Assembly: GCA_003149635.1 (NCBI GenBank)
Contig: QCWI01000004.1
Coordinates: forward strand, 168,500 to 232,499
Direction of reading: 5' to 3'
DNA length: 64,000 bases
From: Fluviicola sp. XM-24bin1
GTDB lineage: Bacteria; Bacteroidota; Bacteroidia; Flavobacteriales_D; Crocinitomicaceae
The notes beneath the pieces are model-generated. The model made no database searches. It saw only the letters and a list, made by a program, of their open reading frames with translations, and had not been told where the DNA came from. The position numbers and the translations under genes are program-made. Numbering within the stretch: the first letter of the stretch is position 1; each line of letters starts with the position of its first letter. Of this stretch, positions 9,730 through 18,128 are shown in pieces.

Positions 9730-11133
9730 TTGGCAAGTCAGTACCTCAGCTTATTTGATATTATTTCCACCATATTCTGGATGGGAATCCTGCTGTTTAT
9801 TGCCCATTTTCAATACTTGCAGAACAAACACAAGGAGCATTACAAATACTTCCTTTTTAACGTGTACGGAAAGTTTTTCTTCGCCATGGCCTTCTCGGCC
9901 TTCTACCTTTTCATAGTTGGAGGTGGAGATACGGTAGCTTATTTCGATGGAGCCAGTGTTCTTAACAACCTTTTTGTACAATCTCCGACGGCTTATCTTG
10001 ACGAGCTCTTCCATCCGCCCGACATGAACCATTACTGGAATGTCTATAACGTGGACACAGGCTATCCGCCTGGTTGGATTTACAGGGAGCCTGAGGGATT
10101 TTTTATCTCAAAACTCATTAGTCTTTTCTCCTTCTTGACGTTCAAAAGCTATTTGGCTTCTACACTGGTCATTGCCTTCATGGCGGCCCACGCCAGCTGG
10201 AAACTTTTCACGCTCATTCTGGAATTCAACCTTGCCAAGCCGATTTACATTGCATTGGCCGTACTATTTCTACCTTCGGTAAACTTCTGGTGTACGGGAA
10301 TTTCAAAAGATTCCTTCGTGTACATTGGACTTTGCTATATGATTTACTATGGCTTCAAATATCTACACCACGGGAAGATAAAACTGATGGAATTTCTGGC
10401 CTTCCTCTTCTGCGTATGGCTAATCTATCACATTCGATCAGTGGTGCTTTTCGTAGTTATTATTCCATTTATGCTGGCTTTAATATCCAGAGCCTTGAAG
10501 CGATGGGGGCTTCAAAATTTCGCGGTGGGTGCCATTAGAACCGTTTTTCTTCTTGGTAGCTTTTCTGCCGTAATATTGAGCCAAGCTGCGAAGTCGGAAG
10601 AGGAATTGCTTTCTTCGAACGCCTTCCTGCAAGAGGCCGCCGTCACTCAGAATGATTTCGCCCAAAATGAATCATACGGGGACAGCAGGTACGACTTGGG
10701 CGCTGTAGAATTTACCTTGGAAGGACTTGTCCGTGTGGCTCCGTTAGCCATTTTTACAGGAGCTTTCCGTCCGATGATGTGGGAAGCGTTGAGTCCTAAC
10801 TTGATTCTGAATGGACTTGAGAGTTTACTCCTCCTCTACGGGTTGATTCGTTTCGTTTTCCAGCGTCCGGTGGCCAAATACGGCTTCATAAGGAACAACG
10901 AGTTTTTGTATTTCTGCCTGATTTTGGTCTTCTTTTTGAGCTTTATTACAGGATTGACCTCTGGTCTTTACGGCGTATTGGTTCGATTGAGAGCACCACT
11001 TCTGCCCTTCTTGTTCATCTTGCTCAATGTCGACTTTAAGTCATTTGGATTACTGGAAACCAAAAAGAAAAAGCGAGGATTATCGTCTGACGGAACACGC
11101 ATTATTCCACACGAGTCACTTCAAGAAAATTAG
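9730..11133 (+). CDS. Polytopic membrane protein, probable Wzy-like O-antigen/EPS polymerase
   Basis: 467 aa with roughly ten hydrophobic segments and a sizeable hydrophilic region near residues 70-130 ('GGGDTVAYFDGA', 'GYPPGWIYREPEGFF') and another near 280-330, typical of polysaccharide polymerases such as EpsG/Wzy. Sequence conservation in these families is very low, so the call rests on topology and on its place at the head of the polysaccharide locus with Wzx 8 kb downstream. The only suitable start is TTG 9730, preceded by an A-rich stretch (GAAAAAAGAAAAC). The C-tail is basic (KKKKRG). Confidence 0.6.
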   Translation: MASQYLSLFDIISTIFWMGILLFIAHFQYLQNKHKEHYKYFLFNVYGKFFFAMAFSAFYLFIVGGGDTVAYFDGASVLNNLFVQSPTAYLDELFHPPDMNHYWNVYNVDTGYPPGWIYREPEGFFISKLISLFSFLTFKSYLASTLVIAFMAAHASWKLFTLILEFNLAKPIYIALAVLFLPSVNFWCTGISKDSFVYIGLCYMIYYGFKYLHHGKIKLMEFLAFLFCVWLIYHIRSVVLFVVIIPFMLALISRALKRWGLQNFAVGAIRTVFLLGSFSAVILSQAAKSEEELLSSNAFLQEAAVTQNDFAQNESYGDSRYDLGAVEFTLEGLVRVAPLAIFTGAFRPMMWEALSPNLILNGLESLLLLYGLIRFVFQRPVAKYGFIRNNEFLYFCLILVFFLSFITGLTSGLYGVLVRLRAPLLPFLFILLNVDFKSFGLLETKKKKRGLSSDGTRIIPHESLQEN

Positions 11134-11164
11134 ATCGCTACACTCAAAAGCTGTCCGAATTGCT

Positions 11165-11172
11165 TAACTTCG
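11165..11172 (+). promoter_or_regulatory. Possible -7 box before legB
   Basis: TAACTTCG, one mismatch to TAnnTTTG, sits 18 nt before the legB ATG within a 57-bp gap after the Wzy-like gene. It could give the aminosugar genes a promoter of their own. Confidence 0.35.
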
Positions 11173-11190
11173 CTTTAAACCTAAATTACG

Positions 11191-12165
11191 ATGAGAGTAC
11201 TCGTTACAGGAGCTGATGGATTCATCGGTTCTCACCTTACCGAAATGCTGCTACAACACGGTTATCAGGTCAGAGCTTTGGCACAATACAACTCGTTTAA
11301 TTATTGGGGATGGATTGACGATTTATCGCATGAAAATCTGGAAATTGTTTCGGGAGATGTGCGCGATCCGAATTACTGCCGTGAAATCGTGAAAGACATG
11401 GATATTGTATTCCATTTGGCGGCATTAATTGCAATCCCTTACTCATATGTCGCTCCTGGAAGCTACGTTGACACGAACGTAAACGGAACGTTGAACATAT
11501 GTCAAGCAGCAAAAGATCTTGGAACGAAGAAAGTCATCGTTACTTCGACTTCAGAAGTATATGGAACGGCGCAATATGTTCCGATCGATGAGAAACATCC
11601 AAAACAGCCGCAATCACCGTATTCAGCATCAAAAATTGGAGCTGACATGATGGCGATGAGTTACTATAATTCATTTGATGTTCCGGTAGTAATTGCTCGC
11701 CCATTTAATACATATGGCCCACGCCAATCGGCAAGAGCCATCATCCCAACGATTATTTCGCAAATTGCCAGTGGAGCAAAAGAAATAAAACTGGGAGATC
11801 TCACTCCAACGCGTGATTTCAACTACGTTTCTGATACCTGTGAAGGATTCATCGCCTTGGCCAAATCTAACGAAGTAATTGGGAAAGAAGTCAACATCGC
11901 GAGTAACTCCGAAATATCGATGGAAGCGACATTAAATCTGATTGCTGAAATCATGGAAAGCGATGTTCAATTCATACAAGACGAACAGCGTTTGCGCCCA
12001 GCAAAATCGGAAGTTTTCAGATTGTATGGAGATAATACTTTGATCAAATCGCTAACGGATTTCGATTCGAAAGTCTCCTTGGAAGACGGCTTGCGAAAAA
12101 CCGTTGAATGGTTTACAAAATCAGAGAATTTGGCCCGTTACAAAACGACGATTTACAACGTGTAA
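11191..12165 (+). CDS. legB: LegB-like nucleotide-sugar 4,6-dehydratase (SDR family)
   Basis: 324 aa extended short-chain dehydrogenase. Visible are the NAD-binding 'VTGADGFIGSHL' (residues 5-16), 'HLAALIAIPYSY', the 'TSTSEVYGTAQYV' active-site Ser/Thr region, 'SPYSASKIGADMMA' with the YxxxK pair, and 'ARPFNTYGPRQSARAIIPT'. The 'ALAQYNSFNYWGW' and 'QDEQRLRPAKSEVFRL' segments are characteristic of LegB, which in Campylobacter 4,6-dehydrates GDP-GlcNAc in legionaminic acid synthesis. The product would be a 4-keto-6-deoxy aminosugar nucleotide. The aminotransferase starts 2 bp after its stop. LegI, LegG and LegF partners are not in the window. Confidence 0.85.
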   Translation: MRVLVTGADGFIGSHLTEMLLQHGYQVRALAQYNSFNYWGWIDDLSHENLEIVSGDVRDPNYCREIVKDMDIVFHLAALIAIPYSYVAPGSYVDTNVNGTLNICQAAKDLGTKKVIVTSTSEVYGTAQYVPIDEKHPKQPQSPYSASKIGADMMAMSYYNSFDVPVVIARPFNTYGPRQSARAIIPTIISQIASGAKEIKLGDLTPTRDFNYVSDTCEGFIALAKSNEVIGKEVNIASNSEISMEATLNLIAEIMESDVQFIQDEQRLRPAKSEVFRLYGDNTLIKSLTDFDSKVSLEDGLRKTVEWFTKSENLARYKTTIYNV

Positions 12166-12167
12166 TT

Positions 12168-13310
12168 ATGGCGTATAACATCCCGTTATTTCAATTGAAT
12201 TTTGACGAGGCTGAGGAAAAAGCAGTTGTCGATACGCTCCGTAGCAAATGGATTTCAATGGGCCCTCGTTCGCAGGCTTTGGAAGAGAAGTTTGCTGAAA
12301 TGCTCGGAAGTAAGCACGCAGTTGCTATGGCCAATTGTACCGCCGCATTACACCTCGCTTTACTAGCCGTTGATGTGCAAGAAAATGATGAAGTTTTGTG
12401 CCCTTCCTTGAGCTTTGCAGCAACGGTCAATTGTATCAAATACGTTGGAGCTATCCCTGTTTTCTGTGATGTTGAAAGTTTGAAGAGACCGACGATTTCA
12501 ATTGATCAAATCAAGAAGAATTATACGGATAAAACGAAGGCAATTATCGTGATGCATTACGCAGGACATTCATGTGATATGGAGGCGATTATGCAGTTCG
12601 CGAATGAGAAAAATATTCCCGTTATCGAAGACGCTTGCCATGCGCCGTTATCTGAATGGAATGGTAAAAAATTGGGGACTATTGGTGCCATCGGTTGTTA
12701 TAGTTTTTTCTCGAATAAGAATATTTCAACGGGTGAAGGCGGAATGCTGATTACCGATGATGCTCAGATCCACGAAAAAGTAAAGTTATTGCGCTCTCAC
12801 GGCATGACGACTATGTCGTTTGAACGATCCAAAGGACACGCCACAGCCTACGATATTGTTGAATTGGGCTATAACTACCGTATGGATGACATTCGCGCTT
12901 CCATCGGACTAGCCCAACTAGAAAAACTTCCGGCGGATTTAGACAAGAGAAAGCACGTTCGGTCGTGGTATTTGGAAGAACTGAAGGAAGCCGACAGAAT
13001 TGTCGTTCCTTTCGCGGATAACACCGAATTTTCTTCCAACTACGTGTTCACGGTCAATTTAAAGGACTCCGACTACGAAAAAAGAGATACGCTACGCAAT
13101 TTCATGCATGAGAATGGCATTCAGACGAGCGTTCATTACCCGGCCATTCATCGTTTCTCCATTTATCAGGATTTACCGGCAGAATTGCCAATGACGGAAT
13201 ACATTTGCGATAACACATTAACGCTTCCGATGTTCGGGAATTTGACACGAGAAGAAGTATCGTTTATTTGTGACACCCTCAAGAAAGGAGTTCAGCATGT
13301 TTTCGGGTAA
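12168..13310 (+). CDS. DegT/DnrJ/EryC1 PLP-dependent sugar aminotransferase
   Basis: 380 aa from ATG 12168. It is expected to transaminate the 4-keto sugar made by the neighbouring dehydratase. Motifs: 'SMGPRSQALEEKFAEML', 'AMANCTAALHLALLA', 'IPVIEDACHAPLS' (Asp contacting the PLP pyridine) and 'CYSFFSNKNISTGEGGM', where the Lys of SNKN is the likely Schiff-base residue. 'GYNYRMDDIRASIG' is a family signature. The active-site region does not look like the LegC subgroup as I remember it, so the exact sugar is uncertain. Its last 14 bp overlap the next gene. Confidence 0.88.
   Translation: MAYNIPLFQLNFDEAEEKAVVDTLRSKWISMGPRSQALEEKFAEMLGSKHAVAMANCTAALHLALLAVDVQENDEVLCPSLSFAATVNCIKYVGAIPVFCDVESLKRPTISIDQIKKNYTDKTKAIIVMHYAGHSCDMEAIMQFANEKNIPVIEDACHAPLSEWNGKKLGTIGAIGCYSFFSNKNISTGEGGMLITDDAQIHEKVKLLRSHGMTTMSFERSKGHATAYDIVELGYNYRMDDIRASIGLAQLEKLPADLDKRKHVRSWYLEELKEADRIVVPFADNTEFSSNYVFTVNLKDSDYEKRDTLRNFMHENGIQTSVHYPAIHRFSIYQDLPAELPMTEYICDNTLTLPMFGNLTREEVSFICDTLKKGVQHVFG
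13281..13290 (+). promoter_or_regulatory. Shine-Dalgarno-like site before the ATP-grasp gene
   Basis: AAGAAAGGAG inside the 3' end of the aminotransferase gene lies 6 nt before ATG 13297. Strong SD sequences are uncommon in Bacteroidota, and this one supports the chosen start over the in-frame upstream codon. Confidence 0.5.
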
Positions 13311-14478
13311 AAAACTGCTCATATTCGGAGGTGGATTCTTACAGCAATCACTTATTCAAAGATGCAAGAAACTCGGCGTTACTACTGTCGTGATTGATCC
13401 ATTTGACGGAGCCCCAGGCAAGGAAACTGCTGATCATTTTAAAGTTGTGGGAGGACAAGATTTCGAAGGCACGTTTGAGGTCATTGAAAAATATGGAATC
13501 GACGGAATTATTACGAGTGCGACAGACAAGCCTTTGGTCATGATGGCCCGAATTGCAGAAGAGTTTAAACTACCATTCTTTCCTGTAAAAACGGCGGCGA
13601 TTTGCACGGACAAATTTCGTATGAAAGAAGTATTTCAGGCTCATGGAATTCCTTGCGCCGATGGACATTTGATTGAAACTTCCAAAGACATTACTTCTTA
13701 TCCAGCGATTATAAAACCCATCGATAATTCTGGGAGTCGCGGGGTCTATTTTTGTTCGAATGAAGCGGAAGCGGAAACCTTCATTGAAGAAGCATTCAAA
13801 CACACGAAATCGCCCCACCTTTTGGTTGAATCCATTATTGAGGGAAAGGAATATAGCGTTGAATCACTTCATTTTGAGGATGAGGTCGAAATAGTACAAA
13901 TCACCGAGAAAATAACTACAGAATTCCCAACAAACGTAGAAATCGGGCATATTGCTCCTGCCGAGATTACAGCATTGGAACGAGAAGCCATTGTTGAAAT
14001 CATCCGAACCATTCACAACGCCTTCGAATTCCGATATTGTGCAGCACACACGGAATTGAAAATTAAAGACGGAAATATTACAGTCATTGAAACCAGTCCA
14101 AGACTTGGCGGTGATTTCATCTCCTCTGACTTAGCACCTTTGTCTACCGAAATTAACATGGAAGATCAATTGATCGCAATGGCCTTGGGAAGCAAACTGG
14201 ACTTGCCGTCTGTGCAACCTCAATATTCTGGTGCCTTTTTCTTCCAATTTGAAGCAGGCAAGCGTATCAAAAATTTACCTACTTTAGAACCGTTGGATGC
14301 AATGCAATCGTTGAAAAAAATTGCGATTTCCGTGAGGCTGGATGAGACTATCGGAACCATTCAAAGCAGCCTGGATCGACATGGGTATTTTGTTCTGCAA
14401 ACTTCTAGTCGAGAAGGATTGATTGAAGATCGCGATCGAATATTCGATTACGTATATTCCAATACTGAATACAGGTAA
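13297..14478 (+). CDS. ATP-grasp ligase in aminosugar cluster
   Basis: 393 aa. The N-terminal Rossmann-like part begins 'KKLLIFGGGFLQQSLIQ'. The ATP-grasp fold follows, with 'FPVKTAAICTDKFRMKEVF', the ATP-binding 'YPAIIKPIDNSGSRGVYF' (about residues 138-155), 'LLVESIIEGKEYSVESL' and the metal-binding 'VIETSPRLGGDFI'. Such enzymes form an amide or peptide bond through an acyl-phosphate. Between a sugar aminotransferase and an N-acyltransferase the natural inference is acylation of a sugar amine with an amino or other carboxylic acid, but substrate cannot be read. It overlaps the aminotransferase by 14 bp. Alternatives are a small-molecule biosynthesis ligase or a carboxylase-like enzyme. Confidence 0.82.
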   Translation: MFSGKKLLIFGGGFLQQSLIQRCKKLGVTTVVIDPFDGAPGKETADHFKVVGGQDFEGTFEVIEKYGIDGIITSATDKPLVMMARIAEEFKLPFFPVKTAAICTDKFRMKEVFQAHGIPCADGHLIETSKDITSYPAIIKPIDNSGSRGVYFCSNEAEAETFIEEAFKHTKSPHLLVESIIEGKEYSVESLHFEDEVEIVQITEKITTEFPTNVEIGHIAPAEITALEREAIVEIIRTIHNAFEFRYCAAHTELKIKDGNITVIETSPRLGGDFISSDLAPLSTEINMEDQLIAMALGSKLDLPSVQPQYSGAFFFQFEAGKRIKNLPTLEPLDAMQSLKKIAISVRLDETIGTIQSSLDRHGYFVLQTSSREGLIEDRDRIFDYVYSNTEYR

Positions 14479-14514
14479 AACGATAACGTATTACTACAAT
14501 TTAAGCCGAACACA

Positions 14515-15057
14515 ATGATTATTGGAGAAAACATCCGATTGCGCCCTCTGAAGAAAAGCGACAAAGACCTCTTTTTTGCTTGGAGAAACGATCTTGACTT
14601 TGTGGAAATGGCGCTTAGTATGCGACTTCCAAAGCACGAATTGTTGGAAGAAACTTGGTTGGATAATGCGATGACCGATATCTCCAACAGACACGTGTAC
14701 TTCATCATCGAGGCCCTGGATTCGGATACCCCGATTGGCTTCACGGCATTAACGAATATCGACTGGATATCAAGAAATGGAGCCGGAGGAATTGCCATCA
14801 TGCACCCAGATTACCGTGGCAAGGGACTCTCCACTGAGAGTTTTCGAGCTTTATTCGATTACGGTTTCAACAAGTTGAATTTGCACAAAATCTGGACGCA
14901 TGTTCATGGTGGGAACCCAGCATCCATCAAGATGCATGAACGTTTGGGGTGCACTTTAGAAGGAACCCTAAAGCAGCATTATTACTGGGATAACGCTTAT
15001 CATGACGCCTTACAATACGGCATTTTGAAAGATCACTTCAACCAAATCAACGCTTAA
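14515..15057 (+). CDS. GNAT-family N-acetyltransferase (PseH/RimL-like)
   Basis: 180 aa. The start 'IIGENIRLRPLKKSDKDLFF' and 'AWRNDLDFVEMAL' are typical of RimJ/RimL- and PseH-type enzymes. The acetyl-CoA pyrophosphate loop is 'YRGKGLSTES' (Q/RxxGxG/A), followed by 'LNLHKIWTHVHGGNPASIKM' and 'ERLGCTLEGTLKQHYY'. In this setting it probably N-acetylates the 4-amino sugar, as PseH/LegH/PglD do in their pathways. It is 2 bp from the next gene. Confidence 0.85.
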   Translation: MIIGENIRLRPLKKSDKDLFFAWRNDLDFVEMALSMRLPKHELLEETWLDNAMTDISNRHVYFIIEALDSDTPIGFTALTNIDWISRNGAGGIAIMHPDYRGKGLSTESFRALFDYGFNKLNLHKIWTHVHGGNPASIKMHERLGCTLEGTLKQHYYWDNAYHDALQYGILKDHFNQINA

Positions 15058-15059
15058 GT

Positions 15060-16112
15060 ATGAAGCCTGATATTACTACTTCAACAAGCGCAACGTTAAT
15101 GGACGCGCTGAAACAAATGGACGCTCAAGGAAGAAAATTGCTTGTGGTGTTGAAGGACGATAAGTTCGAAGGTGTTTTAAGTATTGGTGACTTGCAGCGT
15201 GCCATTCTCAAACAAATTCCTTTAGAGTCGAGCATTTCAGAGATTTTGAGAACCATTATCACTGTGGCGCATCCAAGCGACAGCAAAGATAAGATCAAGG
15301 AAATGATGATGGAATTGCGCTCGGAAGCTATGCCGGTGGTGAATGACGCCAAAGAGTTGGTAGAAATCATTCATTGGGAAGATGTTTTCGGAGCTTCGAA
15401 TAAAGCTTCTGTTGAACACATGGATTTGCCCGTTGTGGTGATGGCTGGTGGGAAAGGAACCCGATTGCGCCCGCTGACAAACGTGATTCCCAAACCACTA
15501 ATCCCTGTGGGGGAAAAGACGATGCTAGAAACCATCGTAGAAAGTTTTACGCAATACGGTTGTTCAACCTTTCATGTAAGTGTGAATTACAAGGCAGACA
15601 TGATCCGCTACTACTTGGAAAATAATCCAGTAGAAGGCGCATCGTTCTCCTATTTTGAGGAACCTAAACCCCTCGGCACAGCGGGGAGCCTGAGTCTATT
15701 GAAAGATCAAATTAAGGATACTTTCTTCGTGACGAATTGTGACATTCTCGTGGAACAAGACTACACGGAAATCTACAAATACCATAAAGAAAACAACAAC
15801 GAATTGACGGTTGTTGGTGCTCTCAAACATTTGGATATTCCTTACGGAACGCTAGAAGTTGGTGAAAACGGAATTCTGGAAGACATCACAGAAAAGCCTT
15901 CTATGACCTATCTAATCAACTCTGGATTGTACATCTTAGAACCGCATCTGATTGAAGAAATTCCGACAGACGAGTTTTACCACATCACTCACCTGATTGG
16001 CAAATTGATGAAAGAAAATCGTCGTGTGGGTGTATTCCCAGTCAGTGAAAAAAGCTGGAAGGACATCGGCGAGTGGAAAGAATACTTCAAATTCATCGAT
16101 CTGAAAGTATGA
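15060..16112 (+). CDS. CBS-pair plus sugar-1-phosphate nucleotidyltransferase (PtmE-like)
   Basis: 350 aa in two parts. Residues 1-115 form a CBS pair ('LLVVLKDDKFEGVLSIGDLQ', 'AMPVVNDAKELVEIIHWEDV'). Residues 120-350 are an NTP-transferase domain with 'VVMAGGKGTRLRPLT', 'PKPLIPVGEKTMLE', 'YFEEPKPLGTAGSLSLL' and 'FFVTNCDILVE'. This architecture matches PtmE of Campylobacter, which activates glucosamine-1-phosphate as GDP-GlcN for the LegB route. That both LegB-like and PtmE-like proteins are present argues for a GDP-linked rather than UDP-linked aminosugar; this is inference from homology. The CBS pair may sense adenosine nucleotides. Confidence 0.85.
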   Translation: MKPDITTSTSATLMDALKQMDAQGRKLLVVLKDDKFEGVLSIGDLQRAILKQIPLESSISEILRTIITVAHPSDSKDKIKEMMMELRSEAMPVVNDAKELVEIIHWEDVFGASNKASVEHMDLPVVVMAGGKGTRLRPLTNVIPKPLIPVGEKTMLETIVESFTQYGCSTFHVSVNYKADMIRYYLENNPVEGASFSYFEEPKPLGTAGSLSLLKDQIKDTFFVTNCDILVEQDYTEIYKYHKENNNELTVVGALKHLDIPYGTLEVGENGILEDITEKPSMTYLINSGLYILEPHLIEEIPTDEFYHITHLIGKLMKENRRVGVFPVSEKSWKDIGEWKEYFKFIDLKV

Positions 16113-17224
16113 GGATTATTATCCTAACAGCCGTACCGTTTTGGCATCCGGGAACTTCTGAATTGATTGACCGACTGAGATCAAGAGGAATTGAAGTAAC
16201 GGCCTTAGATATTTTTCATGGCAAGGGATACGATGGAAAAGGAGAAATTGTAAATCTCCTACCTTTCGGATTAAAAGGAATCTTAGCAAAGGTTTACCTG
16301 AAACTTTTTCGAAAATCTTTCACCAAAAAACATACGCAATCCGCTGATATTTTGGATCTTCATTTCGTAGAACCGGCTTATTCGAAATACATTCCTGGAT
16401 TAGGAAAACGGTTCATATGCACCTTATTTGGCTCGGATCTATTCCGCACCAATAACGCAGCAAAAGAGCAACAGCGGATCCTTTTTGATACTTGCGATGG
16501 AATCCTACTCTCTAAAAATATGGTTCCGTATTTCGAAGAACATTTTGGTGATAAATCCGATAAATATCAATTCAATCAGTACGGTTCTACAAGGATCGAC
16601 AGCGTATATCAGGCGGTTGGAAGCATGGACAAAACAACGCTTCAGAAAAAGTGGGATTTAATCGAAGGAAGAACGTACGTTACGATCGGCTACAATGGAA
16701 AACCCGAACAGCAACACCTCGAGGTTCTAGAACAATTGAAGTCTCTGACCGAAGAAGAAAAATCGCAATTATTCTTGTTGTTCCCAATGACGTATGGCGG
16801 TGACGAAGCTTACTATGAATCGGTAACAAATACAGCGCATTCTTTTGGATTACACTACGCCGCATACTTCGAGCGAATGTCGGACGAGCAGATCACTGAA
16901 CTCCGCATTCTATCTGACATCAGCATCAATACCCAAACAACAGATGCGTTAGCAAGTTCCGTGAAAGAAGCCATGGTTTCAGGAGACATTCTCATTGTTG
17001 GAGAATGGCTTCCTTACGATATTTACAAGGAAATGGGCGTGTTCTATCAAACCACTGATTTTGTTTCTCTAGCGAACATCTTGCGCAATACCCTAAGTAA
17101 TGTTGATAAGCTGCGCGAACAATCTGTCCAAAACGCTGATATCATTCGTAAATTTGCCTCCTGGGACGTCTTAATCGATCGATGGATCGAAGACTACCAG
17201 CAACTTTACAATGAAGGTAAATAA
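16109..17224 (+). CDS. Glycosyltransferase, GT-B fold, unassigned family
   Basis: 371 aa, coupled to the previous gene by an ATGA overlap. The N-terminus 'RIIILTAVPFWHPGTSELID' and the C-half 'YVTIGYNGKPEQQHLEVL', 'LFPMTYGGDEAYYESV', 'SVKEAMVSGDILIVGEWLPY' indicate a GT-B transferase. The 'PMTYGGDEAYYESV' region recalls the 4-acetamidosugar transferases of family GT56 (WecF). That would suit the 4-amino sugar made here, but the resemblance is short and weak. The acceptor and donor are unknown. The next gene overlaps it by 14 bp. Confidence 0.75.
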   Translation: MRIIILTAVPFWHPGTSELIDRLRSRGIEVTALDIFHGKGYDGKGEIVNLLPFGLKGILAKVYLKLFRKSFTKKHTQSADILDLHFVEPAYSKYIPGLGKRFICTLFGSDLFRTNNAAKEQQRILFDTCDGILLSKNMVPYFEEHFGDKSDKYQFNQYGSTRIDSVYQAVGSMDKTTLQKKWDLIEGRTYVTIGYNGKPEQQHLEVLEQLKSLTEEEKSQLFLLFPMTYGGDEAYYESVTNTAHSFGLHYAAYFERMSDEQITELRILSDISINTQTTDALASSVKEAMVSGDILIVGEWLPYDIYKEMGVFYQTTDFVSLANILRNTLSNVDKLREQSVQNADIIRKFASWDVLIDRWIEDYQQLYNEGK

Positions 17225-18128
17225 CGACATCAACCTAGGCTGCGGCCACATCTCCTTAGACAAAGAACTTGGCGGTTATTATCAAGATTTCCGTGAAGCT
17301 ATTTACCACTTCGACAACAATTCTTTGGGTCGATTTGATGACAAAGGAATCCCCTATTTGGTGGAAAAGGATCGTGACGTCTACAGCATTGTTTATACCA
17401 TCCAATACGCCTTGATTCAGCACGAATACATAATGCACGAAGGCAAAAATGAAGAGCGGCTTGAAATTTTTCAAAACTGCCTGAATTGGCTGGATGAACA
17501 ATCGGAAACCTTCAAAGACGCGATTGTCTGGAGAAGTGAGGAGAACAAGCAATACAATCTTCCCAAGGGTTGGATTTCTTCCATGTACATGGGACAGGCG
17601 ATCTCCCTATATCTAAGAGCCTATCAGTTGTTGGGAAACGAAGCATATCTGAAAACAGCCGAGAAAGCGTTCAAATTCTTTCATTACGATTATTCGGAAG
17701 GTGGTGTGAAGCGCATTGATGAAAATGGCGACCTGTGGTTCGAGGAATATCCCACGGATCCGGCGTCTTACGTGTTTAATGGCTTCGTCTATACTTTCTT
17801 CGGAATTCTGGATTTGTATCGCGTTACAGGATCGAAAGAAGCCAAGGATACTTACGAAGCCTGCATTCAAACATTGGAAAACAGCCTCCACAAATACCAT
17901 CGATGGTACTGGTCTGTTTACGATCAGAAGAAAGAGCAATTGGTTTCCTATTATTATCAGAAGAATGTTCATATTCCCTTGCTGGAGATTCTTTCTAAAC
18001 TCACTAAAAAGCCGATATTTGCATCGTATCATTCGAAATGGGTTCGTCAATTAAACAGCCCATTGAATCGATTGATCGTACAATTGATGTATCGCGTTCA
18101 ACCGCGCTTAAAACGCCTACGAAAATGA
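17211..18128 (+). CDS. D-glucuronyl C5-epimerase C-terminal domain protein
   Basis: 305 aa, no signal peptide. The alpha-helical toroid typical of the Glce C-terminal domain is recognisable in 'WISSMYMGQAISLYLRAYQL', 'EGGVKRIDENGDLWFEEYP', 'YVFNGFVYTFFGILDLYRV' and 'HRWYWSVYDQ'. This family epimerises glucuronic to iduronic acid within polysaccharide chains. Here it appears cytoplasmic, which implies action on lipid-linked oligosaccharide or nascent chain before flipping. No UDP-glucose dehydrogenase is seen nearby. It overlaps both neighbours, placing it firmly in the operon. Confidence 0.8.
   Translation: MKVNNDINLGCGHISLDKELGGYYQDFREAIYHFDNNSLGRFDDKGIPYLVEKDRDVYSIVYTIQYALIQHEYIMHEGKNEERLEIFQNCLNWLDEQSETFKDAIVWRSEENKQYNLPKGWISSMYMGQAISLYLRAYQLLGNEAYLKTAEKAFKFFHYDYSEGGVKRIDENGDLWFEEYPTDPASYVFNGFVYTFFGILDLYRVTGSKEAKDTYEACIQTLENSLHKYHRWYWSVYDQKKEQLVSYYYQKNVHIPLLEILSKLTKKPIFASYHSKWVRQLNSPLNRLIVQLMYRVQPRLKRLRK

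Noticed and set aside
11191-16112. Complete legionaminic/nonulosonic acid pathway
   Set aside because: LegB- and PtmE-like genes suggest it, but no NeuB/LegI synthase, NeuC/LegG hydrolase or CMP-sugar synthetase is in the window, and the aminotransferase is not clearly LegC. Only a partial pathway can be supported.
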